A program made the translations under genes and the position numbers. From the NCBI RefSeq assembly GCF_014696615.1, contig NZ_JACJQJ010000002.1, forward strand, positions 219,624 to 283,623: a stretch of DNA of 64,000 nucleotides. The letters run 5' to 3'. Under the pieces are notes generated by a model. The model saw nothing but the letters and a program-made list of their open reading frames with translations, was not told the DNA's origin and made no database searches. Below are positions 33,806 through 42,732 of the stretch, one piece after another. The stretch's first letter is position 1; every line of letters begins with the position of its first letter. This stretch comes from Nostoc linckia FACHB-104. GTDB taxonomy: Bacteria; Cyanobacteriota; Cyanobacteriia; Cyanobacteriales; Nostocaceae.

Positions 33806-33895
33806 AGAGTGGTGAGTGGTGAGTGCTGAGTGCTGAGTAAAAATATGAATTTCCAGCCCCCAGTACCCAATCCCCAATCCCCAATCCCCAGTGTA
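33806..33895. repeat. STRR cluster (GTGAGTG, GTGCTGA, CCCCAAT units)
   Basis: GTGGTGAGTGGTGAGTGCTGAGTGCTGAG is followed 40 bases on by four CCCCAATC heptamers, all within the gap between the SDR and the muramidase gene. Confidence 0.7.
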
Positions 33896-34012
33896 GAAAG
33901 TTTTGATTTAAGAAGTTAAAACAGAACACAGTACTACTGCGCTAAATTCTGCCGAAATTAGTGCATAAGCCATTGTTGTTAAATACAAGATTAAAGATTA
34001 AGGAGTCAAACT

Positions 34013-34813
34013 CTGAAAAGCTTTAAATTTAAAGGCGTAGAAAAACTCATTGGGCCAATAGCTGCGCTGCTTGGCTTCGTCTACTTGCTACAGTGGTATA
34101 TTACTGGAGATTTGCGATCGCCTTCCGATCCCATCTTTGAAGGTCAACAACCACCTTTAGTAATGAAAGGCGGCGATCCTTACATTCGTGCTTTAATGCG
34201 AACTATCTCGGCTAGTGAGGCCAGTGGTAAACGCCCTTACTCGCTGTTATATGGTGGTCAACAGTTTAATGACCTCAGCCGTCATCCTCAAATATGTGTC
34301 ACCATTGTGACTGGCCCTAACACAGGCAATTGCTCGACTGCTGCGGGTAGATATCAAATCATTAATACTACTTGGTTTCAAATTGCCCCCCGCTATCATC
34401 CCAAGCCTACACAGTTTATGTTTTGGGTTTCTTATAGTTTTGAGGCTGAATATCAAGATATGGTAGTTTACCGTTGGTTGAGCGATTCCCAATTTTGGGG
34501 AATTAATATTTCACAACTGCTGCATCAAGGTAAGTTGAATGATGTTTTACGGCGATTGTCTCCCACTTGGACAAGCTTAGGATACGGCATAGAAACCAAT
34601 TCTATTAGTAGCTCCTTGCCCAGAATTTATAAAAAAGTATTGCAAGAAGAATTAGCGACTATCAATCAACCATCATCACAAAACGCAATCCCTGCTCCTA
34701 GCGCCAGCCTAACACCTAAACCTCCAGAAAGCCCAAGGGAAAAGAATAATTCAACGATTCCCCCTTATAGAGGCAGTAGCGGCACTTTAGAGCTAAGATT
34801 TAATAGCCTTTAG
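34013..34813 (+). CDS. Membrane-anchored phage-lambda-type muramidase (GH104-like)
   Basis: About 266 residues. The core (DPYIRALMRTISASEASGKRPYSLLYGG, FNDLSRHPQICVTI, CSTAAGRYQIINTTWFQIAP) parallels lambda lytic transglycosylase R, with Glu in SEASG as the likely catalytic residue. A membrane helix (LIGPIAALLGFVYLLQWYI) precedes it. The C-terminus is Pro/Ser-rich. No ATG precedes the conserved region. AAGGAG (34000-34005) stands seven bases before CTG 34013, which I take as a probable non-canonical start; TTG 34085 would cut into the membrane helix. The gene is isolated and not in a prophage. It likely acts in cell-wall remodelling. Confidence 0.8.
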   Translation: MKSFKFKGVEKLIGPIAALLGFVYLLQWYITGDLRSPSDPIFEGQQPPLVMKGGDPYIRALMRTISASEASGKRPYSLLYGGQQFNDLSRHPQICVTIVTGPNTGNCSTAAGRYQIINTTWFQIAPRYHPKPTQFMFWVSYSFEAEYQDMVVYRWLSDSQFWGINISQLLHQGKLNDVLRRLSPTWTSLGYGIETNSISSSLPRIYKKVLQEELATINQPSSQNAIPAPSASLTPKPPESPREKNNSTIPPYRGSSGTLELRFNSL

Positions 34814-34938
34814 TGCTAAAGTAAATATTCAAGTTTGCTCCTCTTCACAAAATTCTGTTATTTATGAATTTTCAACGCCGAGGATTTACAAATTTAGTTC
34901 ATAACAAATTTTTCACTTCTCTTAGTTAGCGAATTTCT

Positions 34939-35763
34939 TCAATGGGAAACATCTTGATTCTTCAATGCTTTCCGAGAAACCCACTTTGTAAAACCAGGAA
35001 ACAAACGATAAACAGTCTGTGAAAAATTAGCTGAACCAACCATTACCTCGGTCTTTTGATTCTGGACTGCATTCCATATAGCATCTGCGACATTTTCAGG
35101 CTTTTCTATGACAGGATTTTGTACAACATTTTGTAGCTGTTGGCGACGTTGTTGTAAGTCTTGCTCGTTTTTACCCCGAAAAACAGCCTTGTCTAAAAAA
35201 TTACTCTTGATTAAATTTGGATAAATGCCACACACAAGAATATTTTTAGGTTTTAATTCTGCTTCTAGTGCTTCCGTTAATCCAGTGACAGCAAACTTAC
35301 TAGTACAATAGGGGACTAAATAAGCAGTTGGTACTTTACCACCAATGGAACTGACATTAACTATGGTTCCACTTCCCCGTTCTAAGAAATGAGGTAGTAA
35401 AGCTTCAATTGTATGAATATATCCCCATAAATTAGTGTCTAATACCTGATGCCAATCGCTAAGAGAAAACTCCTCAACTGGCCCAGATGCATAGATACCT
35501 GCATTATTCACAAGTATGTCGATATAACCATAATGAGCTAGTGATTTCTCCACTAGTTTACTTACCTGAGATGGTTCTTTAACATCGCAAGGTACAATCA
35601 ATGGTGTTGTATTACTAAAGCTTTGAATCTCTTGTGCAACTGCTTGCAAGTTGTCATACTGACGGGATGTCAATACTAAATTGTAGCCTTTGCGAGCAAA
35701 TAAAAGAGCTGTGGCTTTACCGATACCTTGGGAAGCACCTGTAATTAAAACAGTAGGAGCCAT
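34939..35763 (-). CDS. Classical short-chain dehydrogenase/reductase
   Basis: 274 residues with all classical SDR motifs: TGASQGIG cofactor loop, NNAG after DILV, catalytic Ser in IVNVSSIGG and YCTSK (Tyr and Lys). LTSRQ after beta-2 suggests NADP(H). The C-terminal part EVMVGSANFSQTVYRLFPGFTKWVSRKAL is longer than minimal SDRs and may associate with membranes. Substrate unknown. It is a single gene with MITE-rich DNA upstream. Confidence 0.92.
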   Translation of the reverse strand: MAPTVLITGASQGIGKATALLFARKGYNLVLTSRQYDNLQAVAQEIQSFSNTTPLIVPCDVKEPSQVSKLVEKSLAHYGYIDILVNNAGIYASGPVEEFSLSDWHQVLDTNLWGYIHTIEALLPHFLERGSGTIVNVSSIGGKVPTAYLVPYCTSKFAVTGLTEALEAELKPKNILVCGIYPNLIKSNFLDKAVFRGKNEQDLQQRRQQLQNVVQNPVIEKPENVADAIWNAVQNQKTEVMVGSANFSQTVYRLFPGFTKWVSRKALKNQDVSH

Positions 35764-35929
35764 AATTTTTCAACGGAAAATCTTCAGTTGCTATTAGTAA
35801 TTACAACTTAGTTTGTCAAAAATATTTTTTGAATGCTTCTTACTTACGCTAGATTTTAAATTCTATCTCTCTAAAGAGATTGTTATTTAAGATATACTTG
35901 GGTTCGCTACTAAAACATAATTATGCATA

Positions 35930-36045
35930 TAGCAATCCTATTTCAGTTGTGAAAAATATCCGTTGTGGCTGTTAACCGTTGACAGTTAAAAGTTAACAGT
36001 CCACGTACCTTGATGCAATATTTCACAAATCATTTAGGATTGCTA
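35930..36045. mobile_element. MITE-like element with TATAGCAATCCTA ends and TA duplication
   Basis: A 116-bp element. The left end TAGCAATCCTATTTCAGTTG and right end ending TTTAGGATTGCTA are inverted repeats of about 30 bp with mismatches. TA flanks both sides (35928-35929, 36046-36047), as expected for IS630/Tc1-type insertion. The interior carries GTTAACCGTTGAC and AGTTAACAGTC and has no coding capacity. No transposase is present in the window. Confidence 0.65.
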
Positions 36046-36519
36046 TAGTAATATACTATTGATATTTAAGTAATGAAATATATTTAAGGGACTTGCAGAA
36101 AATAAATTATCCAATTTACGAAAAAGAATAGTTTATTTCTCTCCCCCTGCTTGTTGATACGCGGTTAATCGCATCTCTATCCCCTCGCCAAAAAAGCGAT
36201 AGTATCTTTTTTTAGTTGGAAATTTTCTAATTTGGTAGTTATAAGTGTAATATTTAATTTATATTAATAAATATTATATATGCATTTATTGCTTGCTGCT
36301 AAGTGCTAAATTCTCAGCACTAGTAAAGCTTTGAGTTAGATATTGCATATTATTTTTACTGCGGACTAAGGATTTTAGCTCTGAAAATCATAGGTGAGAC
36401 CCTGACTATAAAGAAAAAACTTTCATTTTTCTGAGACTTGCGTAAGTATTAGATAGGTAATTTTCTTATCCCTGTCCTTGCTATTGATTTTGTACCTGAA
36501 TGATATATGGAGTAAAAGC
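36046..36519. other. A+T-rich leader region of crtW
   Basis: No gene. It contains a degenerate copy of the GACGCGATTAATCGCGTC palindrome (36156-36177) and a GAGACTTGCGTAAGT fragment (36431-36445) resembling the right end of the AGGACTTACGC element. No convincing promoter was identified. Confidence 0.4.
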
Positions 36520-37296
36520 ATGATTCAGTTAGAACAACCACCTAATCTTGAAAAGAATTTTATTCCAGAATTCAGAAGTAAATTTCATTTTGAAGGACTT
36601 TTGATTTCTATTTTCATTATTATCCTATGGACTATTAGCCAGATTTTTCTACTGTGGTTTGATTTTTCTAATTGCAATATTTTGATACTCTTGTCATTTA
36701 TAATTTGGCAAACATTTTTATACACGGGTTTATTTATTACGTCTCATGATGCAATGCATGGGTTAGTCTTGCCTAATTATCCTAAAATTAACTATTTTAT
36801 CGGTTCATTATGTTTATCACTTTATGGATTTTTACCATATCAAAAATTATTAAAAAAGCATTGGTTACACCATCAGCATCCTGCTAGTGAGTTAGACCCT
36901 GATTTTCATGATGGTAAACACGAAAATTTCTTTGCTTGGTATTTTCATTTTATGAAAAGTTATGGGAGTTGGGGACAGATTATTTCTATAGTTATTATCT
37001 ATAGAGTTTTTCTTCATCTACTTCACATACCTGCTGCTAATTTAAATTACTTTTGGGCACTACCATCACTTTTAAGTTCATTACAATTATTTTATTTTGG
37101 AACTTTTATACCTCACAAGCAGCCTATAGGTGGTTATATTCCACCCCACAACGCCCAAACGATTGACTGTCCAATTTGGTGGTCATTTATTACTTGCTAT
37201 CATTTTGGCTACCACCAAGAACATCACAGATATCCCCATATTCCTTGGTGGCAGCTACCTGAAGTTTATATAATGTCTAAAAATCGTAATGTCTAG
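36520..37296 (+). CDS. crtW: Beta-carotene ketolase CrtW
   Basis: A di-iron membrane oxygenase that introduces the 4-keto group into beta-carotene, giving echinenone and canthaxanthin. It has 258 residues, membrane helices at about 25-45 and 55-75, and the three histidine clusters of the family: SHDAMHG (H76, H80), HWLHHQHP (H114, H117, H118, H120) and YHQEHHRYPH near residue 235. GGAG lies seven bases before ATG 36520; the in-frame extension upstream is not conserved-looking. Ketocarotenoids are the ligands of OCP-family proteins such as those at 57989-63883. Confidence 0.93.
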   Translation: MIQLEQPPNLEKNFIPEFRSKFHFEGLLISIFIIILWTISQIFLLWFDFSNCNILILLSFIIWQTFLYTGLFITSHDAMHGLVLPNYPKINYFIGSLCLSLYGFLPYQKLLKKHWLHHQHPASELDPDFHDGKHENFFAWYFHFMKSYGSWGQIISIVIIYRVFLHLLHIPAANLNYFWALPSLLSSLQLFYFGTFIPHKQPIGGYIPPHNAQTIDCPIWWSFITCYHFGYHQEHHRYPHIPWWQLPEVYIMSKNRNV

Positions 37297-37356
37297 CCTC
37301 ATAAATTATAAGGTGGGCAATATTCTGCTGAAACGGCGATATTATTTGGAAGTTCC

Positions 37357-38034
37357 TTAGTTTGTCACTGTTTGTTGCTGGTTAGATATGTTATCTACTC
37401 TGCCTTCTATTAGAGGTGGACGCACACATAAATAGATGAGGGGCCCGAACAAGGGAATTAAAGTTATTAACCAGAATAATGCAGGGTTTTTCCAACCGCG
37501 ACGTGCCATATCATCTCCTAGTAATGCGGGAAATAATAGGCACAGTAGAACGAAATCTAGGCTCATAACATGAATGAAGCGGCTAGTTTGCCATTGTTGT
37601 GCAAAATCAGCCCAATTGCCTTGTAAACCATAGGCTACTAAAATAGCTGTGGCTATAGTTAAACCAACTCCAGTTACACGAGAATCTAGCAGTTTGAGAA
37701 CAGCATTTTTTTGTCCCTGAAACTGTGGGTTTGGTTGGCGTAGAGCTAAGTAGGGTAAAAGTGCAAATGCTCCGACTGCAAAAGATGCGAGCGCAAATGG
37801 CCAAGCTCGGATTTTTTGCCCTCTACCATCAAAAAGTACTAAAGCACTGTAAATGACAGGCCAAATACCCATGATGTTAAATAGAGCAATGACTAAGGGG
37901 TTAATACCTTGCCATTGCCCTGTGCTTAAATTCTTTATTAACTCGAATGTATCAGGGCGATCGGGTGGTGCTAGAAAAAATGCATAAACAATAAATCCTA
38001 GCCACAACAACCCAAAGCCAATTTTTCTCGTCAT
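37357..38034 (-). CDS. Conserved cyanobacterial membrane protein downstream of hrcA
   Basis: 225 residues with about six membrane helices (IGFGLLWLGFIVYAFFLA, LVIALFNIMGIWPVIYSALVLF, WPFALASFAVGAFALLPYLAL, GVGLTIATAILVAYGL, VMSLDFVLLCLLFPALL, ALFWLITLIPLFGPLIYLCV). It resembles the DUF2834-type proteins of cyanobacteria and chloroplasts, but I hold this loosely. It is encoded 12 bases after hrcA on the same strand, so the two are probably co-transcribed. Confidence 0.78.
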   Translation of the reverse strand: MTRKIGFGLLWLGFIVYAFFLAPPDRPDTFELIKNLSTGQWQGINPLVIALFNIMGIWPVIYSALVLFDGRGQKIRAWPFALASFAVGAFALLPYLALRQPNPQFQGQKNAVLKLLDSRVTGVGLTIATAILVAYGLQGNWADFAQQWQTSRFIHVMSLDFVLLCLLFPALLGDDMARRGWKNPALFWLITLIPLFGPLIYLCVRPPLIEGRVDNISNQQQTVTN

Positions 38035-38046
38035 GATGTAATGTGA

Positions 38047-39123
38047 TTAACTGAAAGCTTCCGATAGGTAATCAGCAGCCGCAGCTACAACAGCGATCGC
38101 ACTTTCGTAATCTAGGCGTGTGGGCCCTAAAACTCCTACACTCCCAACGGGAATGCTACCCCGACGATAGGTAGAACTAATCAAGGTACAGGTACGTATG
38201 GGTTCGAGTGGGTTTTCTGCACCAATGCGAACATTTACCCGTGGCTTGCTCTGATCTTCAACCTCTGGCTGTTCAAAGATTAATCGCCACAGCTGGTCTT
38301 GTTCTTCTTCCAACAGATGGATAATTGTTTGCACTTGCTGGACTTGAGAAAATTCTGGCTGACGCAAAACTTCCCCCACTCCGCGAACCATAATTTGTGT
38401 CGCTGTGGGTGCAACAGTCTTACGGGCTAATTCTGCAACGGAAGTTTTGAGGAATTCGCCATAGCGTTGGAACTCCTGATCTAATTCGCTCCAATCTAGG
38501 GTAGCCAATTCCAACAAGCTGCGTCCCCGCAGGTGGCTATTCAAAAAGTTAGAGACGATTTGCAATTCGCGATCAATCACTTCTGGATCGAGTTTGGTTT
38601 CTTCCCTCATTGGTGATAAATCCATTAAGCGCGAATGCGTCTCATAGTTGTCTGTAACCACAATCAGCATGATTCGCCCCGTTTCAATTTGCATTAATTG
38701 CAAATGGCGTAACAATGCTGTGTTAGTTTGTGGCATTGTAATCAAGCTAATACAACCACTCAAGCTAGCTAAAATCTGCGCTGCGCCATGTAGTAGCGCT
38801 TCTAAACTCCAATCTTCCCAATGTAAGCGTTTTTGCAGCGCTTGTTCTACCTCTTTAGCCAAAGCTTCTGATGGTGTAATTAGCTGATCTACATAAATGC
38901 GATATCCAGAGTCCGAAGGTACTCGTCCAGCAGATGTGTGTGGTTGGAATAGTAAACCAGATTTTTCTAGGACACCCATTACATTGCGAATTGTGGCTGA
39001 ACTAACCCCTAGGTCGTATTCTTCAATTAACGCTTTTGACCCAACAGGCTCTGCCGTAGCAATATAATGACGTACCGTTGCCCAAAGTATATGCTGTTGT
39101 CGATTTGTCAACTGGACTTGCAT
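38047..39123 (-). CDS. hrcA: Heat-inducible transcription repressor HrcA
   Basis: HrcA represses groE and dnaK operons by binding CIRCE (TTAGCACTC-N9-GAGTGCTAA) with help from GroEL. The 358 residues begin with a winged helix ([77 protein letters not shown]), diagnostic of HrcA. The C-terminal domain includes [38 protein letters not shown] start at 39123 ([10 protein letters not shown]); an in-frame extension to 39168 is not family-like. No full CIRCE lies upstream. Confidence 0.95.
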   Translation of the reverse strand: MQVQLTNRQQHILWATVRHYIATAEPVGSKALIEEYDLGVSSATIRNVMGVLEKSGLLFQPHTSAGRVPSDSGYRIYVDQLITPSEALAKEVEQALQKRLHWEDWSLEALLHGAAQILASLSGCISLITMPQTNTALLRHLQLMQIETGRIMLIVVTDNYETHSRLMDLSPMREETKLDPEVIDRELQIVSNFLNSHLRGRSLLELATLDWSELDQEFQRYGEFLKTSVAELARKTVAPTATQIMVRGVGEVLRQPEFSQVQQVQTIIHLLEEEQDQLWRLIFEQPEVEDQSKPRVNVRIGAENPLEPIRTCTLISSTYRRGSIPVGSVGVLGPTRLDYESAIAVVAAAADYLSEAFS

Positions 39124-39588
39124 AAGGTATTCTTGGCTGAGGCAAAAAATTTTAATGAAACTTTGCAAAAATGTCTGGGTTTCCCCGCAAAAGAAAAAAA
39201 ATTATTAATAGTAAACTACTATAGCTAATTGTGAGTTAACATTGCTAACTATTTATTTAGCAGAAATTAATTAATATTAATTTATATTTTAATTTATTCT
39301 TCAGATGCTCTGGAAAAGAGCCTGACTACTATCATGAAAGCTGGCTGTAATTATCTACATTGTGGCTTGCATAGGCATATTTTTCCACAAAGTTTTAGGA
39401 AAAAATGTATGTGTTAGCACTGATTTTTTTTCACTTTAGATATATACCTACAGAGTAATTGCTGATGCATTAAAGGGCATGGGGCATTGGGCATGGGGCA
39501 TGGGGCATTGGACATTGGGCATGGGTAATAGGTAATTGCTTTTCTCCCCTGCTCCCTGCTCCCTGCTCCCTTACCTCATCCCCAGTTC
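39124..39588. other. Intergenic region between hrcA and the rhodanese gene
   Basis: A+T-rich. TTAGCACT at 39413-39420 is half of a CIRCE-like sequence, but the second half is missing. A GGGCATTGG/GGGCATGG STRR cluster and CCCTGCT units occupy 39476-39572 right after the rhodanese stop. Confidence 0.45.
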
Positions 39589-39948
39589 CTAATACTGCGG
39601 CACTGAAGGGTCAACTAGCTGAGAATAGGCAGCGATGCCACCTGTAATATTTTTAACATTGGTAAAACCCTGAGCGAGTAACCACTGGCACATTTGGGCA
39701 GAGCGCATCCCGTGGTGGCAAAGCACTAGGGTTTCAGCATGAGGATTTAAGAGTGTGGGTACTTGCTCACCCCATTCTGCAAATTCACTGAGAGGGAAGT
39801 TAACAAAACCCTCAATGCTAGCGATCGCGAGTTCTTGGGGTTCGCGCACATCCACTAGCTGAATACTGGAATCCTTGGTTGAGAGAAGTTGTGCAAGTTC
39901 TTCAACGCTAATGTGGGCAATGGGTTGATTAGGAGAATTGCCTGTCAT
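39589..39948 (-). CDS. Single-domain rhodanese-like protein
   Basis: 119 residues forming one rhodanese fold. LVDVREPQELAIASIEGFVNFPLSEF is the CH2-A type motif. LVLCHHGMRSAQMCQWLLAQGF carries the active Cys (C77) in a six-residue loop, CHHGMR, as in sulfurtransferases. The ends are short and there is no signal peptide. It probably transfers sulfur or handles persulfides in the cytosol; the specific acceptor is unknown. Confidence 0.92.
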   Translation of the reverse strand: MTGNSPNQPIAHISVEELAQLLSTKDSSIQLVDVREPQELAIASIEGFVNFPLSEFAEWGEQVPTLLNPHAETLVLCHHGMRSAQMCQWLLAQGFTNVKNITGGIAAYSQLVDPSVPQY

Positions 39949-40038
39949 GAGGTTTTGTAAACAATCCTATATTATTTATGTTGACATGAAGATCGTAACC
40001 GTAGCATGAGCATCGATTCCTAAATTGTTAACTTTAGT

Positions 40039-41718
40039 ATGTCTAATGTGAACAGGCAAAGCTCGTTTTTTACCTTCCTCGTAGCTGGTGCGATCGCATT
40101 CATATTGTTTGTGATTGGTGGTTATTACTGGTTTTTCGTCAAAAGTCCAGTTAACTTTGTGACTTCTAGTTCTGTGCAGTCTAGCGCAGCTATATTTGTA
40201 TCAAAATTTTCTCCGATTACAGTTTCTCTATTAGTAAATCCAGACAAATTACAGGCGTTAGAGCGTGAAGGCGAATTATCGAAGCTAAAAACTAGTTTAT
40301 TGGCTAAGAGTAATATCGATTACCAAGAAGATATTCAACCTTGGTTAGGAAATGAAATTACTCTCGCTGTTACTAGCTTAGATATCGATCGCGAACCAGG
40401 AAATGGACAACAACCAGGATATTTGCTAGCGCTAGCAACTACGCAACCACAAAAAAGTCGTGAGTTTGTAGATCTGCTGTTTTCTAAGCGGGTATTAGCT
40501 GGAGGAAACTTAGCAACTGAAGAATATGAAGGCGTAAAGCTAATTTACGACAATCCACCACCCAAGCAAGATTTTCTGGCTGGTGCTGTTGTTGGCGATG
40601 ACTTTGTCTTATTCGCTAACGATTTGAAAGTACTCAAAGATGCGATTAATAATGTCCAAGCTCCCGATTTAAATTTAAACAGCTATGTGCAATATCAGAA
40701 AGCTACAGAACAATTACCTAAAGGTGCTGTGGCTGTAGCTTTCTTAAATTTCCCTTCCTTAGCAAAATGGCAAGGCTTAGAACTGCAAGAATCAACCTAT
40801 GACAGCGAAATTATTTCCTTAGTATTGAACTCCAAAGGATTAATCGCAGAAACGAGTTTTTTAAGTACAGCTTCCCCAGAAAATGTTAATGCTTCTCCTG
40901 CGCCATCATTATCTCAACCTGTAGGCGCATTGCAATACATCCCCACATCAGCAGGTTTAGCTATCTCTGGTGCTAATTTAAGCAATTTGGGTGACACCGA
41001 TTTAGCCAAACTCTGGAAACAGGTTACAGCAACGCTAGCGGTTTCTAAGGAAAGTGTGAAATCGAAGATGGCGAAACCATTAACGGATTTGCAAAATCGT
41101 TGGGGTATCAACTTACCAGAGGACATTTTCAGCTGGGTAGAAGGAGAATATGCGATCGCACTCTTACCCCAAAACCAGCCAGCAAGTAACAGTTGGGTGT
41201 TTGTCGTGGAACAATCCCCCAAAGTTGCAGAAGGAATTGCGCGGTTAGATGCGATCGCTTCAGCCAAAGGGCTAAATATTAATTCTCTTAGCCTCAATCA
41301 ACAAAAAATCTCCGCTTGGACTGAACTAATCGCTAATAGCAATAAAGCTGATGCTAAGGGTTCCGCTTATACGGTAGAGACAAAAGTCCAGGGAGTGCAT
41401 ACAACTTTAGGGAATTACGAAATTTTCGCTTCCGATTTAGAGACAATGGCGGAAATTCTCAACGCTAAAGACAACTCTTTAATTAAAAATCGCGATTTCC
41501 AAGATAGTATTGCAGCTATTCCCCAGCCTAATCAAGGTTACATATATCTTGACTGGACAAAAAGCCAAAAACTTGTAGAACGCCAGCTACCGATTCTCAA
41601 ACTAGTAGAAGTAGTTGGGAAACCCTTTTTTGAGAATCTGCGATCGCTCACAGTTAGCAGTTACGGTAATGATCCGGGATTGCTCAAAGGTGGCGTATTT
41701 TTAAAGCTTAAGCCTTAG
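40039..41718 (+). CDS. DUF3352 family membrane-anchored protein
   Basis: 559 residues. One N-terminal membrane helix (FFTFLVAGAIAFILFVIGGYYWFFV) is followed by a large extracytoplasmic domain of the DUF3352 family found in cyanobacteria (PWLGNEITLAVTSLDIDREP, GVKLIYDNPPPKQDFLAGAVVGDDFVLFANDLKVLKDAINNVQ, LPKGAVAVAFLNFPSLAKW). Function is unknown. The stop is followed at once by a hairpin repeat. Confidence 0.88.
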   Translation: MSNVNRQSSFFTFLVAGAIAFILFVIGGYYWFFVKSPVNFVTSSSVQSSAAIFVSKFSPITVSLLVNPDKLQALEREGELSKLKTSLLAKSNIDYQEDIQPWLGNEITLAVTSLDIDREPGNGQQPGYLLALATTQPQKSREFVDLLFSKRVLAGGNLATEEYEGVKLIYDNPPPKQDFLAGAVVGDDFVLFANDLKVLKDAINNVQAPDLNLNSYVQYQKATEQLPKGAVAVAFLNFPSLAKWQGLELQESTYDSEIISLVLNSKGLIAETSFLSTASPENVNASPAPSLSQPVGALQYIPTSAGLAISGANLSNLGDTDLAKLWKQVTATLAVSKESVKSKMAKPLTDLQNRWGINLPEDIFSWVEGEYAIALLPQNQPASNSWVFVVEQSPKVAEGIARLDAIASAKGLNINSLSLNQQKISAWTELIANSNKADAKGSAYTVETKVQGVHTTLGNYEIFASDLETMAEILNAKDNSLIKNRDFQDSIAAIPQPNQGYIYLDWTKSQKLVERQLPILKLVEVVGKPFFENLRSLTVSSYGNDPGLLKGGVFLKLKP

Positions 41719-41720
41719 TC

Positions 41721-41802
41721 GAGGGTAAGGGGGAAAAGGTGAAAGGGTAAAGGGAAATCACATCCTTTTAATCCTGCTCCTTTCCCTTTTACTCAAGCAA
41801 AA
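41721..41802. repeat. 3'-end hairpin repeat family, copy 3
   Basis: GGGTAAGGGGGAAAAGGTG and AAAGGGTAAAGGG face TCCTTTTAATCC and CTCCTTTCCCTTTTACTC, giving a long imperfect stem. It begins two bases after the DUF3352 stop codon. The left tag of the family is reduced here. Confidence 0.55.
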
Positions 41803-41828
41803 TTATGGTTTCTAAAAAATTAACTTAT

Positions 41829-41973
41829 AGGACTTACACAAGTGTCATATTTTTTTCTTTTAGGTTTGTCCAGAGTCAAATGTCAAGAGTCCAAAAAATC
41901 TAAATTTTTGACCTTTGACTCTTGACTCTTGACTCCTATACCAGAGGAGCAATGTGCCAGTCGCGTAAGTCCT
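41829..41973. mobile_element. MITE-like inverted-repeat element, copy 2 (ends AGGACTTAC)
   Basis: 145 bp; ends AGGACTTACACAAGTGTCAT and GTGCCAGTCGCGTAAGTCCT. It is flanked by AACTTAT on the left and GACTTAG on the right (five of seven identical). The interior has GAGTCAAATGTCAAGAGTCC and GACTCTTGACTCTTGACTCC low-complexity sequence like copy 1 at 2442. Between it and tadA (to 42138) are four TTACCAA heptamers and otherwise A+T-rich sequence. Confidence 0.7.
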
Positions 41974-42138
41974 GACTTAGTGGTATTGCCTGCCTTTTAT
42001 CTAGAAAACTTGACATAGTAAGCCTTAATTTCCACTATTATCAATTCTTTAAAATTGACAAGGATTAAAATCTTAAAACCCAGGTAAAATTTGACTTAAT
42101 TAATTACCAATTACCAATTACCAATTACCACTTTTAAT

Positions 42139-42624
42139 ATGTCCATTGCAGACCCAGAATATCTTCTTCACAGAGGATGGATGACCCATGCATTAAAATT
42201 GGCACAAGCTGCCGGTGATGCAGGAGAAGTACCTGTAGGGGCTGTAATTGTCGATGCTGGGGGTAATGTGCTGGCTGAGGGTGAAAATCGGAAAGAACGC
42301 GACAAAGACCCCACAGCTCACGCAGAAATTATGGCTTTAAGGACAGCTGCAAAAACCTTACAAAATTGGCACCTGAATGAATGTACTCTCTATGTCACCT
42401 TAGAACCTTGCCCGATGTGTGCCGGTGCTATTATACACTCTCGCTTGAAATTGTTGGTGTATGGAGTAGACGATACCAAAACTGGTGCTGTTCGTACTGT
42501 TATCAACATCCCCGATAGTGCTGCTTCAAATCACCGTCTCAAAGTCATTGGAGGCATTTTAGAGTCTACCTGCCGTCAGCAGTTGCAAGCTTGGTTTGCT
42601 ACTCGACGACATCGAAGAAACTAG
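42139..42624 (+). CDS. tadA: tRNA-specific adenosine deaminase TadA
   Basis: Deaminates A34 of tRNA-Arg(ACG) to inosine. It has 161 residues; the zinc-deaminase motifs are H61-A-E63 in DPTAHAEIMALR and C91-P-M-C94 in LEPCPMCAGAIIHSRL. The typical VPVGAVIVDAGGNVLAEGENR precedes them and LVYGVDDTKTGAV follows. The start follows TTACCAA repeats, with no clear ribosome-binding site. Confidence 0.95.
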   Translation: MSIADPEYLLHRGWMTHALKLAQAAGDAGEVPVGAVIVDAGGNVLAEGENRKERDKDPTAHAEIMALRTAAKTLQNWHLNECTLYVTLEPCPMCAGAIIHSRLKLLVYGVDDTKTGAVRTVINIPDSAASNHRLKVIGGILESTCRQQLQAWFATRRHRRN

Positions 42625-42732
42625 CAGACAGAGATGAAACTGTCCAATAGGTAGGACACAAGTAACAAAAGAAAAATTACGGTGTAATTAATCAAGGTTT
42701 CGTCACAATCTATCACAAAATCAGCAGCCACC

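Noticed and set aside
33806..33840. GAGTGCTGAGTGCTGAG as part of a regulatory operator
   Set aside because: It is a heptamer STRR (GTGCTGA units) seen elsewhere in the window, not a specific binding site.
34013..34813. Prophage remnant suggested by a phage-type muramidase and, nearby at 28348, a holin-family protein
   Set aside because: No integrase, terminase, capsid or tail genes are present. Both genes are single, of normal composition, and of families common on bacterial chromosomes.
39405..39440. CIRCE operator upstream of hrcA
   Set aside because: Only one half-site (TTAGCACT) is present; the inverted partner GAGTGCTAA is missing at the required spacing.
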